Source: Flavobacterium sp. Root420
GTDB lineage: Bacteria > Bacteroidota > Bacteroidia > Flavobacteriales > Flavobacteriaceae
Reading direction: 5' to 3'
DNA length: 64,000 nt
Assembly (NCBI RefSeq): GCF_001427905.1
Contig: NZ_LMEF01000023.1
Location: 164,687 to 228,686 of the forward strand
The position numbers and the translations under genes were made by a program. The notes under the pieces were generated by a model. The model saw only the letters and a list, made by a program, of their open reading frames with translations. It was not told where the DNA came from and did no database searches. Below, in pieces: positions 16,375 to 25,456 of the stretch. Numbering within the stretch: position 1 is the first letter of the stretch; every line of letters begins with the position of its first letter.

Positions 16375-17709
16375 ATGTCTAAACAATTTTCAGCATTAGG
16401 AGTTTCAGCACCAATTTTAAAAGCATTAAGCGAATTAAACATTGTTGAACCAACAGAAATTCAACAAAAAACAATTCCGTTGCTTTTAGCTGAAAGCCAT
16501 GATGTTGTGGGGTTAGCCAAGACCGGAACCGGAAAAACAGCTGCCTTTGGATTGCCATTATTACAGCTAATTAATACTGAAATAACAACAGTTCAAGCTA
16601 TAATTTTAGTTCCGACAAGGGAACTTGGACAGCAAATATTTAGAAATTTAGAAGATTTTGGAAAACATATTCCAAATATATCTATAGCTTCAACTTGTGG
16701 TGGAATCCCAATAAAACCACAAATTGAACGTCTAACACAACCAACACAAATTGTTGTGGCGACGCCAGGACGTTTAATTGATTTGATTCAGCGTAAAGCA
16801 ATTGATTTAAAAGAAACTCAATATTTAGTTTTAGACGAAGCTGATGAAATGGTTTCCATCTTAAAAGAAAGTTTAGACGAAATTGTAGCTGAACTACCTA
16901 AAAAACACCGCACTTTATTGTTTTCCGCAACTTTGCCGGGAACAATCAAACAACTGATTCAAAATTACTTAAATAAAAATGTAGTTCAGGTTAGCGCCAA
17001 CATGGAAACTGTTGGTAACCAAGGAATTGATCATGAATATATTGTAGTTGATCCGATTGAAAAATTAGATGTTTTAATGCATTTTTTAAATTCTAAAGAA
17101 GGTGAACGCGGAATTATTTTCTGTAAAACGAAAGCCGCAGTTAATAAATTAGCTAAAAATCTGGCAATAAACCGTTTTTCTTCAGGAGCACTTCATGGAA
17201 GTTTATCTCAGGGAATTCGTGACAGAATTATGGAGCAATTCCGTGAAGGACATATTAATATTCTAGTGGCAACTGATTTGGCTGCAAGAGGAATTGACGT
17301 AAAAGAAATCTCTTATGTGGTAAATTATCACCTGCCGGACACTTATGAAACTTACGTTCACCGTAGCGGAAGAACGGCAAGGGCAGGAGCAAAGGGACTT
17401 TCGTTAACCGTTTTGCAAGAGGAAGAAGTAATTGAAATTCCGGAGTTTGAAAAAGAATTAGGAATTAAATTTACTAAATTCCAAAAACCTTCTGTCATTA
17501 GTTTAGAAGAAAACAATACACTTTTATGGGCAAAACAAATCTTCAAAACCAAACCAAATCACGATATTTCAGCGGAATTAAAAATAAAAGTAAAAACCGT
17601 TTTTCATCATCTCACCAAAGATGAATTAATAGAAAAATTAATGGCTAATTATGTTTTGCAAAACAAAGTTGAAGTAACGGAAAAACCTGTTAAAAAATTC
17701 AAAAAGTAA
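16375..17709 (+). CDS. DEAD-box RNA helicase
   Basis: The 444-residue RNA helicase has all core motifs: Q motif PTEIQ, motif I AKTGTGKT (48-55), Ia PTRELGQQ, Ib TPGR, II DEAD near 155, III SAT, V ARGID and VI HRSGRTAR. Such enzymes unwind short RNA duplexes in ribosome assembly or cold adaptation. The C-terminal 70 residues are Lys-rich (VKKFKK end), a typical non-specific RNA-binding tail. The upstream 288 bases hold a large inverted repeat but no evident -7 box. Confidence 0.93.
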   Translation: MSKQFSALGVSAPILKALSELNIVEPTEIQQKTIPLLLAESHDVVGLAKTGTGKTAAFGLPLLQLINTEITTVQAIILVPTRELGQQIFRNLEDFGKHIPNISIASTCGGIPIKPQIERLTQPTQIVVATPGRLIDLIQRKAIDLKETQYLVLDEADEMVSILKESLDEIVAELPKKHRTLLFSATLPGTIKQLIQNYLNKNVVQVSANMETVGNQGIDHEYIVVDPIEKLDVLMHFLNSKEGERGIIFCKTKAAVNKLAKNLAINRFSSGALHGSLSQGIRDRIMEQFREGHINILVATDLAARGIDVKEISYVVNYHLPDTYETYVHRSGRTARAGAKGLSLTVLQEEEVIEIPEFEKELGIKFTKFQKPSVISLEENNTLLWAKQIFKTKPNHDISAELKIKVKTVFHHLTKDELIEKLMANYVLQNKVEVTEKPVKKFKK

Positions 17710-17792
17710 TATTTGGAACCATTGCTTTAGCTGATTTATGTTGTATTTTTATAGGCAAATGAAAATTTGAATTATAAAAATACAATTATACA

Positions 17793-18320
17793 ATGGCAGA
17801 AAATATCCAAATAAAAAAAATATCCTTAAACGAGATTGACCAATTACAAAAAATTGGGCGACAAACTTTTCAGGAAACTTTTTCGGATTCAAATTCCGAA
17901 GAAAATATGAAAAATTATTTAGAAGAAGGATTTTCATCTGAAAAACTAACGGCTGAACTTAATAATAAAGATTCAGAATTTTATTTTGCAACTCTTGAAA
18001 ATAACGTAATTGGTTATTTAAAAGTGAACTTTGGAGAATCTCAAACCGAATTAAAAGACAGTAAAGCCCTGGAAATTGAAAGAATTTACGTTTCAAAAGA
18101 ATTTCATGGAAAAAAGATCGGACAATTGCTTTATGACAAGGCCATTGAAATAGCAAAACAAAAAAATAGTGAATATGTGTGGCTGGGTGTTTGGGAAGAA
18201 AATCTCAGAGCATTAAGTTTTTATAGAAAAAATGGATTTGTTGAATTTGACAAACATATTTTTAAACTAGGAGATGATGAGCAAACTGACCTTATGATGA
18301 AACTAAAATTGGAAAATTAA
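17793..18320 (+). CDS. GNAT family N-acetyltransferase
   Basis: The 175-residue protein shows the acetyl-CoA loop LEIERIYVSKEFHGKKIGQL followed by LGVWEENLRALSFYRKNGF, the motif A and motif B pair of GNAT enzymes. It acetylates an amine; the substrate may be a polyamine, amino acid or antibiotic and cannot be told. It stands alone between the RNA helicase (83 bases upstream) and NDH-2. Confidence 0.88.
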   Translation: MAENIQIKKISLNEIDQLQKIGRQTFQETFSDSNSEENMKNYLEEGFSSEKLTAELNNKDSEFYFATLENNVIGYLKVNFGESQTELKDSKALEIERIYVSKEFHGKKIGQLLYDKAIEIAKQKNSEYVWLGVWEENLRALSFYRKNGFVEFDKHIFKLGDDEQTDLMMKLKLEN

Positions 18321-18443
18321 TTCCAAAAATATTTAACATAAATCTCCAAATTGGTTTTTGTATGTGGAATTATAATGTTAAATTTATACAACTGCTATAA
18401 GCAGAAATAGTTTTATTCAGAGGCCTACTTAATAACAACATAT

Positions 18444-19709
18444 ATGAACATAGTAATTATAGGAGGTGGTTTTGCAGGAATCAATCTTGCCAAAGAACTT
18501 GTAGACCACCCACAAATACAAGTAACCCTTGTAGACAAAAACAATTACAACTTTTTCCCACCACTTATATACCAGGTTGCTACGGCATTTTTAGAACCTT
18601 CAAGTATCAGTTATCCTTTCAGGAAGTTTTTTGCGGGCAAAAAGAATCTGCAATTTCGTTTAGGGGAATTACTTTCTGTTGTTCCGGAGGAAAACAAAAT
18701 AATCCTTAGCAATGGAGAATTAACCTATGACCATTTGGTTTTTGCTACAGGAGCCGAAACAAGCTATTTTGGTATGGAAAATGTAATGAAAAACGCCATT
18801 CCGATGAAAACCTTAAATGATGCCATCGAAATGCGTAATGCGTTGCTTAAGAACCTTGAAAAAGCTGCTATTTGTAAAGATATTAGAAAACGTCGTAAAT
18901 TATTAACGATTGTTGTCGCAGGAGGAGGGCCTACAGGAGTAGAAGTTTCCGGAATGTTTGCCGAAATGCGCAAAAACATTTTACTTAAAGAATACCCGGA
19001 ATTAGAAACTTCTGCCAGTAACGTTTATTTAGTAGATGGAGGTGATGCGTTACTTGCTCCAATGAGCGAAGCTTCTCAAAAAGACACTTTAGAAGCGCTT
19101 ACAAAATTGGGTGTTGTGGTTAAACTACATACTCGTGTTACAGATTACGTTGACGATACTGTATTTTTTGAAAATGGTGAAACAATCAAAACCAAAAATT
19201 TAATTTGGGCTGCAGGAGTTTCTGCTAAACTTTTTGAAGGAATTCCGAAAGAAAGTTATGGTCGCGGAAGACGTATGGCAACTGATCAATATAGTAAGGT
19301 AAACGGACTTCAGAATATTTATGCTATTGGCGATACTGCTATCTTAGCCGGAGATAAAAATTTCCCTGATGGACATCCGCAGGTGGCTCAGGTTGCTATT
19401 CAGCAAGGATTAAATTTAGCAAAAAACTTTAAAGCAATAGTTCAAAATAAACCTCTTAAACCTTTTGTTTATAATGATAAAGGCTCAATGGCCATTATCG
19501 GAAAAAACAAAGCTGTAGTTGATTTACCAAATCCAAAATGGCATTTTAATGGTTTTTTTGCCTGGATTATTTGGTTGTTTATTCATTTAATTTCGCTAAT
19601 AACTTATAGAAACAGATTAAATACTTTTTGGAACTGGATGGTAGCTTATTTCGCGAGAGATCAATCTCTTAGAATGATTATTAGACCAGATAAAAAACAA
19701 CAAATCTAA
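18444..19709 (+). CDS. ndh: Type II NADH:quinone oxidoreductase (NDH-2)
   Basis: The 421-residue FAD enzyme moves electrons from NADH to quinone without proton pumping. The first dinucleotide fold is IIGGGFAGINLAKEL at residues 4-18, the second is VVAGGGPTGVEVSGMFAE near 153, and the FAD-closing motif is YAIGDTAIL near 293. The C-terminal 60 residues are hydrophobic and amphipathic (FFAWIIWLFIHLISLITY, then WNWMVAYFARDQS), which docks it on the inner face of the membrane, as in NDH-2. It is followed by a bidirectional terminator. Confidence 0.9.
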   Translation: MNIVIIGGGFAGINLAKELVDHPQIQVTLVDKNNYNFFPPLIYQVATAFLEPSSISYPFRKFFAGKKNLQFRLGELLSVVPEENKIILSNGELTYDHLVFATGAETSYFGMENVMKNAIPMKTLNDAIEMRNALLKNLEKAAICKDIRKRRKLLTIVVAGGGPTGVEVSGMFAEMRKNILLKEYPELETSASNVYLVDGGDALLAPMSEASQKDTLEALTKLGVVVKLHTRVTDYVDDTVFFENGETIKTKNLIWAAGVSAKLFEGIPKESYGRGRRMATDQYSKVNGLQNIYAIGDTAILAGDKNFPDGHPQVAQVAIQQGLNLAKNFKAIVQNKPLKPFVYNDKGSMAIIGKNKAVVDLPNPKWHFNGFFAWIIWLFIHLISLITYRNRLNTFWNWMVAYFARDQSLRMIIRPDKKQQI

Positions 19710-19730
19710 TAACACAAGTCTAAATTGCAT

Positions 19731-19761
19731 AAAAAAGCCAGAATTTAATTCTGGCTTTTTT
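19731..19761. terminator. Bidirectional intrinsic terminator
   Basis: AAAAAAGCCAGAATT and its complement TTCTGGCTTTTTT form a near-perfect stem with T-runs on both strands. It serves ndh (+) and the DUF4242 gene (-). Confidence 0.85.
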
Positions 19762-19763
19762 AT

Positions 19764-20036
19764 TTATTCGGCGGTTGTTGGGTCAATAATACCAAAAACC
19801 TCGCTTACTGAATTGGCAGGAAAACTACCTAATTTAGCATGTTCATAAACCATTTCTTCATTTGGTGCAATGTATATACAATAGAGTTTATCACTTGTAA
19901 TATAACTGTTTACCCATTGAATTTGAGTTCCTAATTGATTAAGTACACCACATGAAGCTTGTGAAATACTTTTTAACTGATCAGATGTAAGTTTACCGGC
20001 ATTTGGGATTTCCCTTTCAATAACATATTTAGGCAT
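19764..20036 (-). CDS. DUF4242 / SCO4226-type putative nickel-binding protein
   Basis: The 90-residue protein is a dimeric alpha/beta ferredoxin-like fold. MPKYVIEREIPNAGKLTSDQ and YCIYIAPNEEMVYEHAKLGS are the conserved DUF4242 segments; the structurally known relative SCO4226 binds nickel. The His in YEHAK and an N-terminal Glu are candidate ligands. It is a lone gene upstream of the ndh terminator, on the opposite strand. Function is unknown beyond the fold. Confidence 0.8.
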   Translation of the reverse strand: MPKYVIEREIPNAGKLTSDQLKSISQASCGVLNQLGTQIQWVNSYITSDKLYCIYIAPNEEMVYEHAKLGSFPANSVSEVFGIIDPTTAE

Positions 20037-20191
20037 AATAATTAAACATTTATTTTCCTACTCGTGTGGCTTTTCGGTTTCGCCCCGTTTTTCAAATGGT
20101 TTCTGGATTCCATCTAATTTTAAGCAGTATAAAATTACGAAATAAAGAACAGTAAAACGCTTAAAAACAGTATTTTAAACAGATAAAAATA

Positions 20192-21421
20192 TTAATGCCC
20201 GATGGATATTTCATTTTCGCTATCTATCGAAACACCTTCTTTGATAAAACGTTTTCCAATATTCAAAACAACAAGTGCAATTAAAGTCGTTACAGTCATA
20301 ATAAGAACCATAGGAGCAACAGAATCTTTTACAAAAACTCCGACAGCAAACGAGGCTAACGCCCCTAAACCTAACTGAATAGCTCCCATCAAAGCGGATG
20401 CACTTCCAGCATTTTTAGCAAAAGGTGCCATAGTTAATCCAGCAGTATTTGGATTTGAAATTCCTAAGCAGCCCAGAAATAAAAACAACATGGTTATTGT
20501 TTGATATAAACCCAAAAGATTGTTTAGTGCCAGTATTAAGAAGATAATACTAATTACAGACTGAGAAATTAATGCTGTTAAAATCATTTGCTCACTAGAA
20601 AATTTCTTTAATAAGAGCGAATTTAACTGGCTAGAACCAATAAAACTCACAGACATAAAAGCAAAAATCCAACCGTATGTTTTGGCATCAACATGATAAA
20701 TATCCATAAAAATTATAGGAGAGGCCGCTACATATGTAAATAACCCGGAAAATGCAATAGAACCAGTAAAAGCGTAAGTATAAAATTGTGGTTCTTTCAA
20801 CACTTTTAAGAAATTAGAAATAATTGGCTTTGGTTTTAGTGAAATTGTAGTATCCGGTTTATAACTATTTGGCAAACCAACTTGTGAGGCAATTAAAATA
20901 GCAATTCCCATACACATCAAAATAAAAAATACGGTATGCCAACCATAATCTTCAGTTACATAACCACCAATTGTTGGTGCTAACATCGGCGAAAGCCCAA
21001 GAACAAGCATTAATAAGGAAAACACTTTCGGAATATCTTTAACCGGAAATAGATCACGAACCATTGCCACAGAAGCTACGGTTGCAGCACAACTACCAAT
21101 AGCCTGAATAAAACGTAATCCGATAAAAGTATCTATATCAGTAACATAAACACAGCCCAGTGAAGCTAAAATATAAACCATTAAGCCGATAAATAAAGGT
21201 TTTTTTCGCCCAAAACGATCTAACAAAGGTCCGTATAGCAATTGCCCGGCAGAGATTCCTATAAAATAACTTGACAAACTCATCGAAACTTTTGCGACAG
21301 TTGTATGTAAATCTTTTGCAATACCAGAAAAACCAGGTAAATACATATCAATTGAAAAAGGACCAAGCGCTGTCAATGAACCTAAAATAAGAATTAGCTG
21401 TATATATTTCTTTGTTGTCAT
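20192..21421 (-). CDS. MFS drug efflux transporter, Bcr/CflA type
   Basis: The 409-residue inner-membrane antiporter has twelve predicted helices. The N-terminus ALGPFSIDMYLPGFSGIA is the hallmark of the Bcr/CflA branch (proton-driven export of bicyclomycin, chloramphenicol and similar drugs). The loop 2-3 motif is LYGPLLDRFGRKKPLFIGL. The promoter region holds a -7 box and, overlapping the expected -33, the palindrome TACCT-N4-AGGTA, a plausible repressor site. No regulator gene is adjacent, so any repressor acts in trans. The drug range is not predictable. Confidence 0.92.
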   Translation of the reverse strand: MTTKKYIQLILILGSLTALGPFSIDMYLPGFSGIAKDLHTTVAKVSMSLSSYFIGISAGQLLYGPLLDRFGRKKPLFIGLMVYILASLGCVYVTDIDTFIGLRFIQAIGSCAATVASVAMVRDLFPVKDIPKVFSLLMLVLGLSPMLAPTIGGYVTEDYGWHTVFFILMCMGIAILIASQVGLPNSYKPDTTISLKPKPIISNFLKVLKEPQFYTYAFTGSIAFSGLFTYVAASPIIFMDIYHVDAKTYGWIFAFMSVSFIGSSQLNSLLLKKFSSEQMILTALISQSVISIIFLILALNNLLGLYQTITMLFLFLGCLGISNPNTAGLTMAPFAKNAGSASALMGAIQLGLGALASFAVGVFVKDSVAPMVLIMTVTTLIALVVLNIGKRFIKEGVSIDSENEISIGH

Positions 21422-21450
21422 TTTCTTAAAAAATTGCTTTTTATTTTCGG

Positions 21451-21458
21451 CAAAGGTA
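21451..21458 (-). promoter_or_regulatory. -7 box for the Bcr/CflA gene
   Basis: The minus strand reads TACCTTTG, matching TAnnTTTG, 30 bases before the start codon at 21421. Confidence 0.55.
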
Positions 21459-21467
21459 AATATTTAG

Positions 21468-21481
21468 TACCTTGTTAGGTA
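21468..21481. promoter_or_regulatory. 14-bp palindrome, candidate repressor operator of the efflux gene
   Basis: TACCT-TGTT-AGGTA has perfect 5-bp arms and lies where the -33 element of the efflux promoter is expected, so a bound repressor would block polymerase. Confidence 0.4.
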
Positions 21482-21573
21482 GAGAAACCCTTTAATATCT
21501 TTAAAAAGACTTGTTTTTCTGCATATTCGGCTTTCAAAAGTGTTTTGAAAACGATTAATTTAAAATTAAAAAT

Positions 21574-21990
21574 ATGAAAAAGTACATTTTACTATTAGCC
21601 TTTATTACATCAACCATTTCATTTGCTCAAACAATTACATCTAAACAAGAAGATGCAAACGCAGCGCAATATGCTTTGCTTCAAAAAGTAAACGAATTTT
21701 ATCCGGACATTACATTGAGTAAAACAGTAACTAATTATTATGCTGATGGAAAAATAATTGATTCACAACAAGAATTTAAATTAAAAGGAACAAAATTTTC
21801 CAGTTATAAAATTGGAATTGAACCAGATAATAAAAAAGTATTGTTCGAATATGTTTCAGATGAAAACGGAAAAGTTTACGGAGATGTTTCTCTTTTTAAA
21901 GGAAGTGTTTTAAGAACAACATTTACTGAAAAAACCGGAGAAGTTGAAGTTTCTTTAAATGGTAAAGCTGTTTACCAAACAAAAATTTAG
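21574..21990 (+). CDS. Small exported protein of unknown function
   Basis: The 138-residue protein has a Sec signal peptide ending in ISFAQ (cleavage about residue 18). The mature part is beta-rich (YKIGIEPDNKKVLFEYVSDE, GDVSLFKGSVLRTTFTE) with no known motif. It is divergent from the efflux gene and followed by a terminator. Confidence 0.7.
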   Translation: MKKYILLLAFITSTISFAQTITSKQEDANAAQYALLQKVNEFYPDITLSKTVTNYYADGKIIDSQQEFKLKGTKFSSYKIGIEPDNKKVLFEYVSDENGKVYGDVSLFKGSVLRTTFTEKTGEVEVSLNGKAVYQTKI

Positions 21991-22026
21991 TTCCGAAATG
22001 ATATTTTAAACTATTATTTTTGATAC

Positions 22027-22056
22027 AAAAAGAGCATCACTTTGTGATGCTTTTTT
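22027..22056 (+). terminator. Intrinsic terminator whose loop region also precedes the next promoter
   Basis: GCATCAC pairs with GTGATGC around a TTT loop and a T-run follows. TTTG (22041-22044) within it sits 16 bases before the next -7 box at 22061. Confidence 0.8.
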
Positions 22057-22060
22057 GATT

Positions 22061-22068
22061 TATATTTG
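22061..22068 (+). promoter_or_regulatory. -7 box for the 127-residue exported protein
   Basis: TATATTTG is an exact consensus match, 33 bases before the ATG at 22102. Confidence 0.6.
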
Positions 22069-22101
22069 AGTCACAAAATAAATGTCAAAAATTTTCTCAA
22101 A

Positions 22102-22485
22102 ATGAAAAAAATCATCTTATTGTTATTATTTATTTCTTTTTCAACATACGCACAAACAAATCTGTTTACAGGAACTTGGAGCAATGAAAATTGTAAGGAC
22201 TGTAGCAAAAAATATATTTTTAAAATTACTATAGCGCAATCTAATAATAAGATTGTGGGAACTGCAGAAATCATAAGTGATAACGTAGAATTAAATTCCG
22301 GTGTTATGGATATTACTGGTTATGTATATGTTCTTGGTGAAAAAGCGCAAATAAAAATTAAAGCTGAAAATGGTCAGTCAGCAAATGCTGTATTATATGC
22401 AAATGAGAATCTTTTACAATTTATCAAAAGAGGCGGCTCTGATTTAGTGCCAGATGAAACGATTTTAACAAAGTTGTTTGAGTAA
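22102..22485 (+). CDS. Small exported protein of unknown function
   Basis: The 127-residue protein starts at the ATG at 22102, because MKKIILLLLFISFSTYAQ is a clean Sec signal (an in-frame TTG twelve codons upstream would bury it). The mature protein opens TGTWSNENCKDCSKK, with a CxxC pair that could form a disulfide or bind metal, then a beta-rich region resembling lipocalin-like or DUF2147-like strands. The resemblance is too weak to name the family. It has its own promoter. Confidence 0.65.
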   Translation: MKKIILLLLFISFSTYAQTNLFTGTWSNENCKDCSKKYIFKITIAQSNNKIVGTAEIISDNVELNSGVMDITGYVYVLGEKAQIKIKAENGQSANAVLYANENLLQFIKRGGSDLVPDETILTKLFE

Positions 22486-22870
<385 letters not shown>

Positions 22871-24787
22871 ATGAATACAATTGCTGAGCATATTGCCGAT
22901 TTTTTAAAAGAATACCCGCCATTTGATAATTTGACTTTTCAGGAATTATCTGATATTGCAATCAATATCAGAGTTATCAATTTAGAAAAACATACCGTAT
23001 TGTTTCAAAACAATGACGCGCTTCATGATAGTTTTTATGTTGTGGCGTCTGGTGTCATTAATTTAACTACAATTGCTGATGCTGAAGAAACAATTATCAA
23101 TAAATGTCATGAAGGAGATATTTTTGGTTTAAGACCATTTTTTGCCAAAAATAACTATATGATGACTGCGAAAGCACGTGAAGAAAGTATTATTTATGCT
23201 ATTCCAATCGCTGTTTTCAGACCTTTTGTGGCCAATAATTCTGATGTTTTAAACTTTTTGCTGGAAAGTTTTGCTGTAAATTCAAGACATACTAAAGACA
23301 GTGTAAATTCAAATGGAAAAGTAATTTCTGACACCTCTTTTTATGTAGATCAGCAATCAGAAATGCAATATATACAGTCGCTTAGCTATAACAATTCACC
23401 TTTAACAACTGAAGCAAATCATATTGTTAAAGATGTTGCTATTTTAATGACCGAGTCTATGGTTGATAATATCATTGTATGCGAGAAAAACAAACCAATT
23501 GGGATTGTTACTGCTACAGATTTATCATCTAAAATTGCTACAGGGCGTTATCCTATTACCGAAACGATTGATAAAATCATGTCTTCGCCGGTTGTTACCG
23601 TAATTGAAAATGTATCACTTGCCGAAGCTCAATTATTAATGTTAAAACATAACGTAACGCACTTATGTGTTACTAAAGATGGTACAAGTAAATCTGCAGT
23701 CAAGGGAATTATTTCTGAGCATGATCTAATTGTTGCCCAAGCCAGTAATCCTGGTGTTTTAATCAAAGAAATTAAGCGTTCTCAACTTCCGAAAGATTTA
23801 AAACAAATTCGTGATCGTTTGTCTGATTTGATTCAGAATTCGATTCAGAAAAATATTCCAATTTCACATATTAGCAATATTGCGAGTGAAATTAACCTTG
23901 CCATAATTAAACGTGCTGTTGAATTATCAATTTTAGACTTAGGCTCTCCTCCTGCTCGATTTGCATGGTTAAGTATTGGTAGTCAAGGACGTAAAGAGCA
24001 ACTTTTGCTAACAGATCAGGACAGCATTTTAATATTTGAAGATGTTACACCTGAGAAATACAGAGAAACAAAAGATTATTTTTTAAGACTGGCTAAAAGA
24101 ACAACGGCTATATTAGAAAAAGTGGGTTACGAATATTGTCCAAATGGCCATATGGGAAGCAATATGTTATGGTGTAAATCATTGACTGACTGGACAAAAC
24201 AATACAACAGTTGGATGAATACTCCAGGTGAAAACAGTAATGACCTAAGCAGTATTTTCTTTGATTATGAGATTATTTTTGGAGAGCCAAAAATTGAGGA
24301 AGTAATTGAAAACGTTATTTTTAAAAATGCTGTAAATAATACTTTATTCTTTGACTTTTTAGGAAATGATGCTTTAAAGAAAAATTCGCCGTTAAGTTTC
24401 TTCAAAAAATTCATTGTGGAAGAAGAAGGTCCGCATAAAACAAAATTTGACATTAAAACCCGTGCATTAATGCCTTTGATTGATGGCGCGCGTTTATTAA
24501 TTTTGAATGCCAATATAAAAGGAATAAAAAATACCTATTTAAGATTTAAACAGTTGGCAATAACCGACTCTAAAAATGCTGAAATATATTTAAGTTGTGC
24601 TGAAGCTTTTTTAACATTATCAAAATTTAGAACTGTTGAAGGATTGAAAAATGATGATTCAGGACAATACATCAATCTTAGAGAAATGTCTAAAACGGAT
24701 AAGGAAAAATTGAAAAATGCTTTAACACCAATGAAAGATCTTGAGGAATTAATTAAGAGTAAATTTCAACTTACCCAATTCTCATAG
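22871..24787 (+). CDS. cNMP-binding / CBS-pair / DUF294 nucleotidyltransferase-like protein
   Basis: The 638-residue signalling protein has four parts: a cyclic-nucleotide-binding jelly roll (about 10-135), two CBS motifs (about 165-290; VDNIIVCEKNKPIGIVTATD, THLCVTKD), a GlnD-like nucleotidyltransferase domain with GSQGRKEQ and LLTDQDS (about 366-392), and the DUF294 C-terminal helical domain (about 480-630). In proteobacteria this architecture is often encoded beside acetate uptake or acetyl-CoA synthetase genes, together with a DnaQ-like exonuclease. Here it is followed by just such a partner after 3 bases, and acs lies convergently next. A ligand-controlled modifier of acetate metabolism is the best guess. 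No activity is proven. Confidence 0.88.
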   Translation: MNTIAEHIADFLKEYPPFDNLTFQELSDIAINIRVINLEKHTVLFQNNDALHDSFYVVASGVINLTTIADAEETIINKCHEGDIFGLRPFFAKNNYMMTAKAREESIIYAIPIAVFRPFVANNSDVLNFLLESFAVNSRHTKDSVNSNGKVISDTSFYVDQQSEMQYIQSLSYNNSPLTTEANHIVKDVAILMTESMVDNIIVCEKNKPIGIVTATDLSSKIATGRYPITETIDKIMSSPVVTVIENVSLAEAQLLMLKHNVTHLCVTKDGTSKSAVKGIISEHDLIVAQASNPGVLIKEIKRSQLPKDLKQIRDRLSDLIQNSIQKNIPISHISNIASEINLAIIKRAVELSILDLGSPPARFAWLSIGSQGRKEQLLLTDQDSILIFEDVTPEKYRETKDYFLRLAKRTTAILEKVGYEYCPNGHMGSNMLWCKSLTDWTKQYNSWMNTPGENSNDLSSIFFDYEIIFGEPKIEEVIENVIFKNAVNNTLFFDFLGNDALKKNSPLSFFKKFIVEEEGPHKTKFDIKTRALMPLIDGARLLILNANIKGIKNTYLRFKQLAITDSKNAEIYLSCAEAFLTLSKFRTVEGLKNDDSGQYINLREMSKTDKEKLKNALTPMKDLEELIKSKFQLTQFS

Positions 24788-24790
24788 TAT

Positions 24791-25387
24791 ATGCTAGACT
24801 GGCTGAAAAATATTAATAAAGAGTATCCGGATTTCTGGAAAGACTATTTAACCAAATTCGAAACAAAACCCAATAGATTTGTGGTTTTGTCGACTGAAAC
24901 TTCAGGACTAAATCCCAGTAAAGATGTGATTTTATCTTTAGGAGCTTTTTCAGTTGTTGATGACGGTATAGTAATTAAAGATAATTTTGAATCGGTTTTA
25001 CTGCAATACAAATTTTTGCAGGACAATGGCCTTTCTAATGAGTTTATCATTGAAAGTAAAATGATAAAAATGCCGGAACCAGAGGCACTAGAAGCTTTTA
25101 TAAATTTTCTTGGAAATGCAATTTTAGTCGGACATCATATTAATTTTGATATCGAAATGCTGAACTCAGCCTTGGAGCGTCTGGACTGTGGCAGAATAAA
25201 AAATGAAGCTTTGGATGTGGATGTGATGTACCGAAAGCTAATGGATGTGAATGATAAACAGTTTTCACTGGATGATTTATGCGAAATATATAAAATACCT
25301 AAAAGCGATCGAAATTCATCTGCTGAAGATGCGTACAGAATTGCACTTTTGTTTTTGAAATTAAAATCGAGATTAGGAATAAAATAA
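24791..25387 (+). CDS. DnaQ-like (DEDDh-fold) protein with degenerate active site
   Basis: The 198-residue protein has the 3'-5' exonuclease fold of the Pol III epsilon type. Motif I, normally D-T-E-T-T-G, reads STETSG, so the first metal-binding Asp is Ser. Motif II, GHHINFDIEML, keeps its Asp. Motif III reads NSSAEDA, where the general-base His of HxAxxDA is Asn. Two of five catalytic positions are therefore lost, which predicts weak or no nuclease activity. It is coupled to the cNMP/CBS/DUF294 gene by a 3-base gap and faces acs, so a partner or adaptor role is more likely than DNA proofreading. Confidence 0.82.
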   Translation: MLDWLKNINKEYPDFWKDYLTKFETKPNRFVVLSTETSGLNPSKDVILSLGAFSVVDDGIVIKDNFESVLLQYKFLQDNGLSNEFIIESKMIKMPEPEALEAFINFLGNAILVGHHINFDIEMLNSALERLDCGRIKNEALDVDVMYRKLMDVNDKQFSLDDLCEIYKIPKSDRNSSAEDAYRIALLFLKLKSRLGIK

Positions 25388-25404
25388 ATAAACCTAAACC
25401 ATAT

Positions 25405-25440
25405 AAAAAATGCCTCTTAAAATTAAGAGGCATTTTTATT
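25405..25440. terminator. Bidirectional intrinsic terminator
   Basis: AAAAAATGCCTCTTAA pairs with TTAAGAGGCATTTTT, and T-runs occur on both strands. It separates the DUF294/exonuclease unit (+) from acs (-). Confidence 0.85.
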
Positions 25441-25456
25441 TCTATTTATTTCAGAA

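Noticed and set aside
14548..17709. A defence island around the two helicase genes
   Set aside because: No methylase, nuclease, specificity subunit, toxin or other defence gene is near; both helicases are common housekeeping types.
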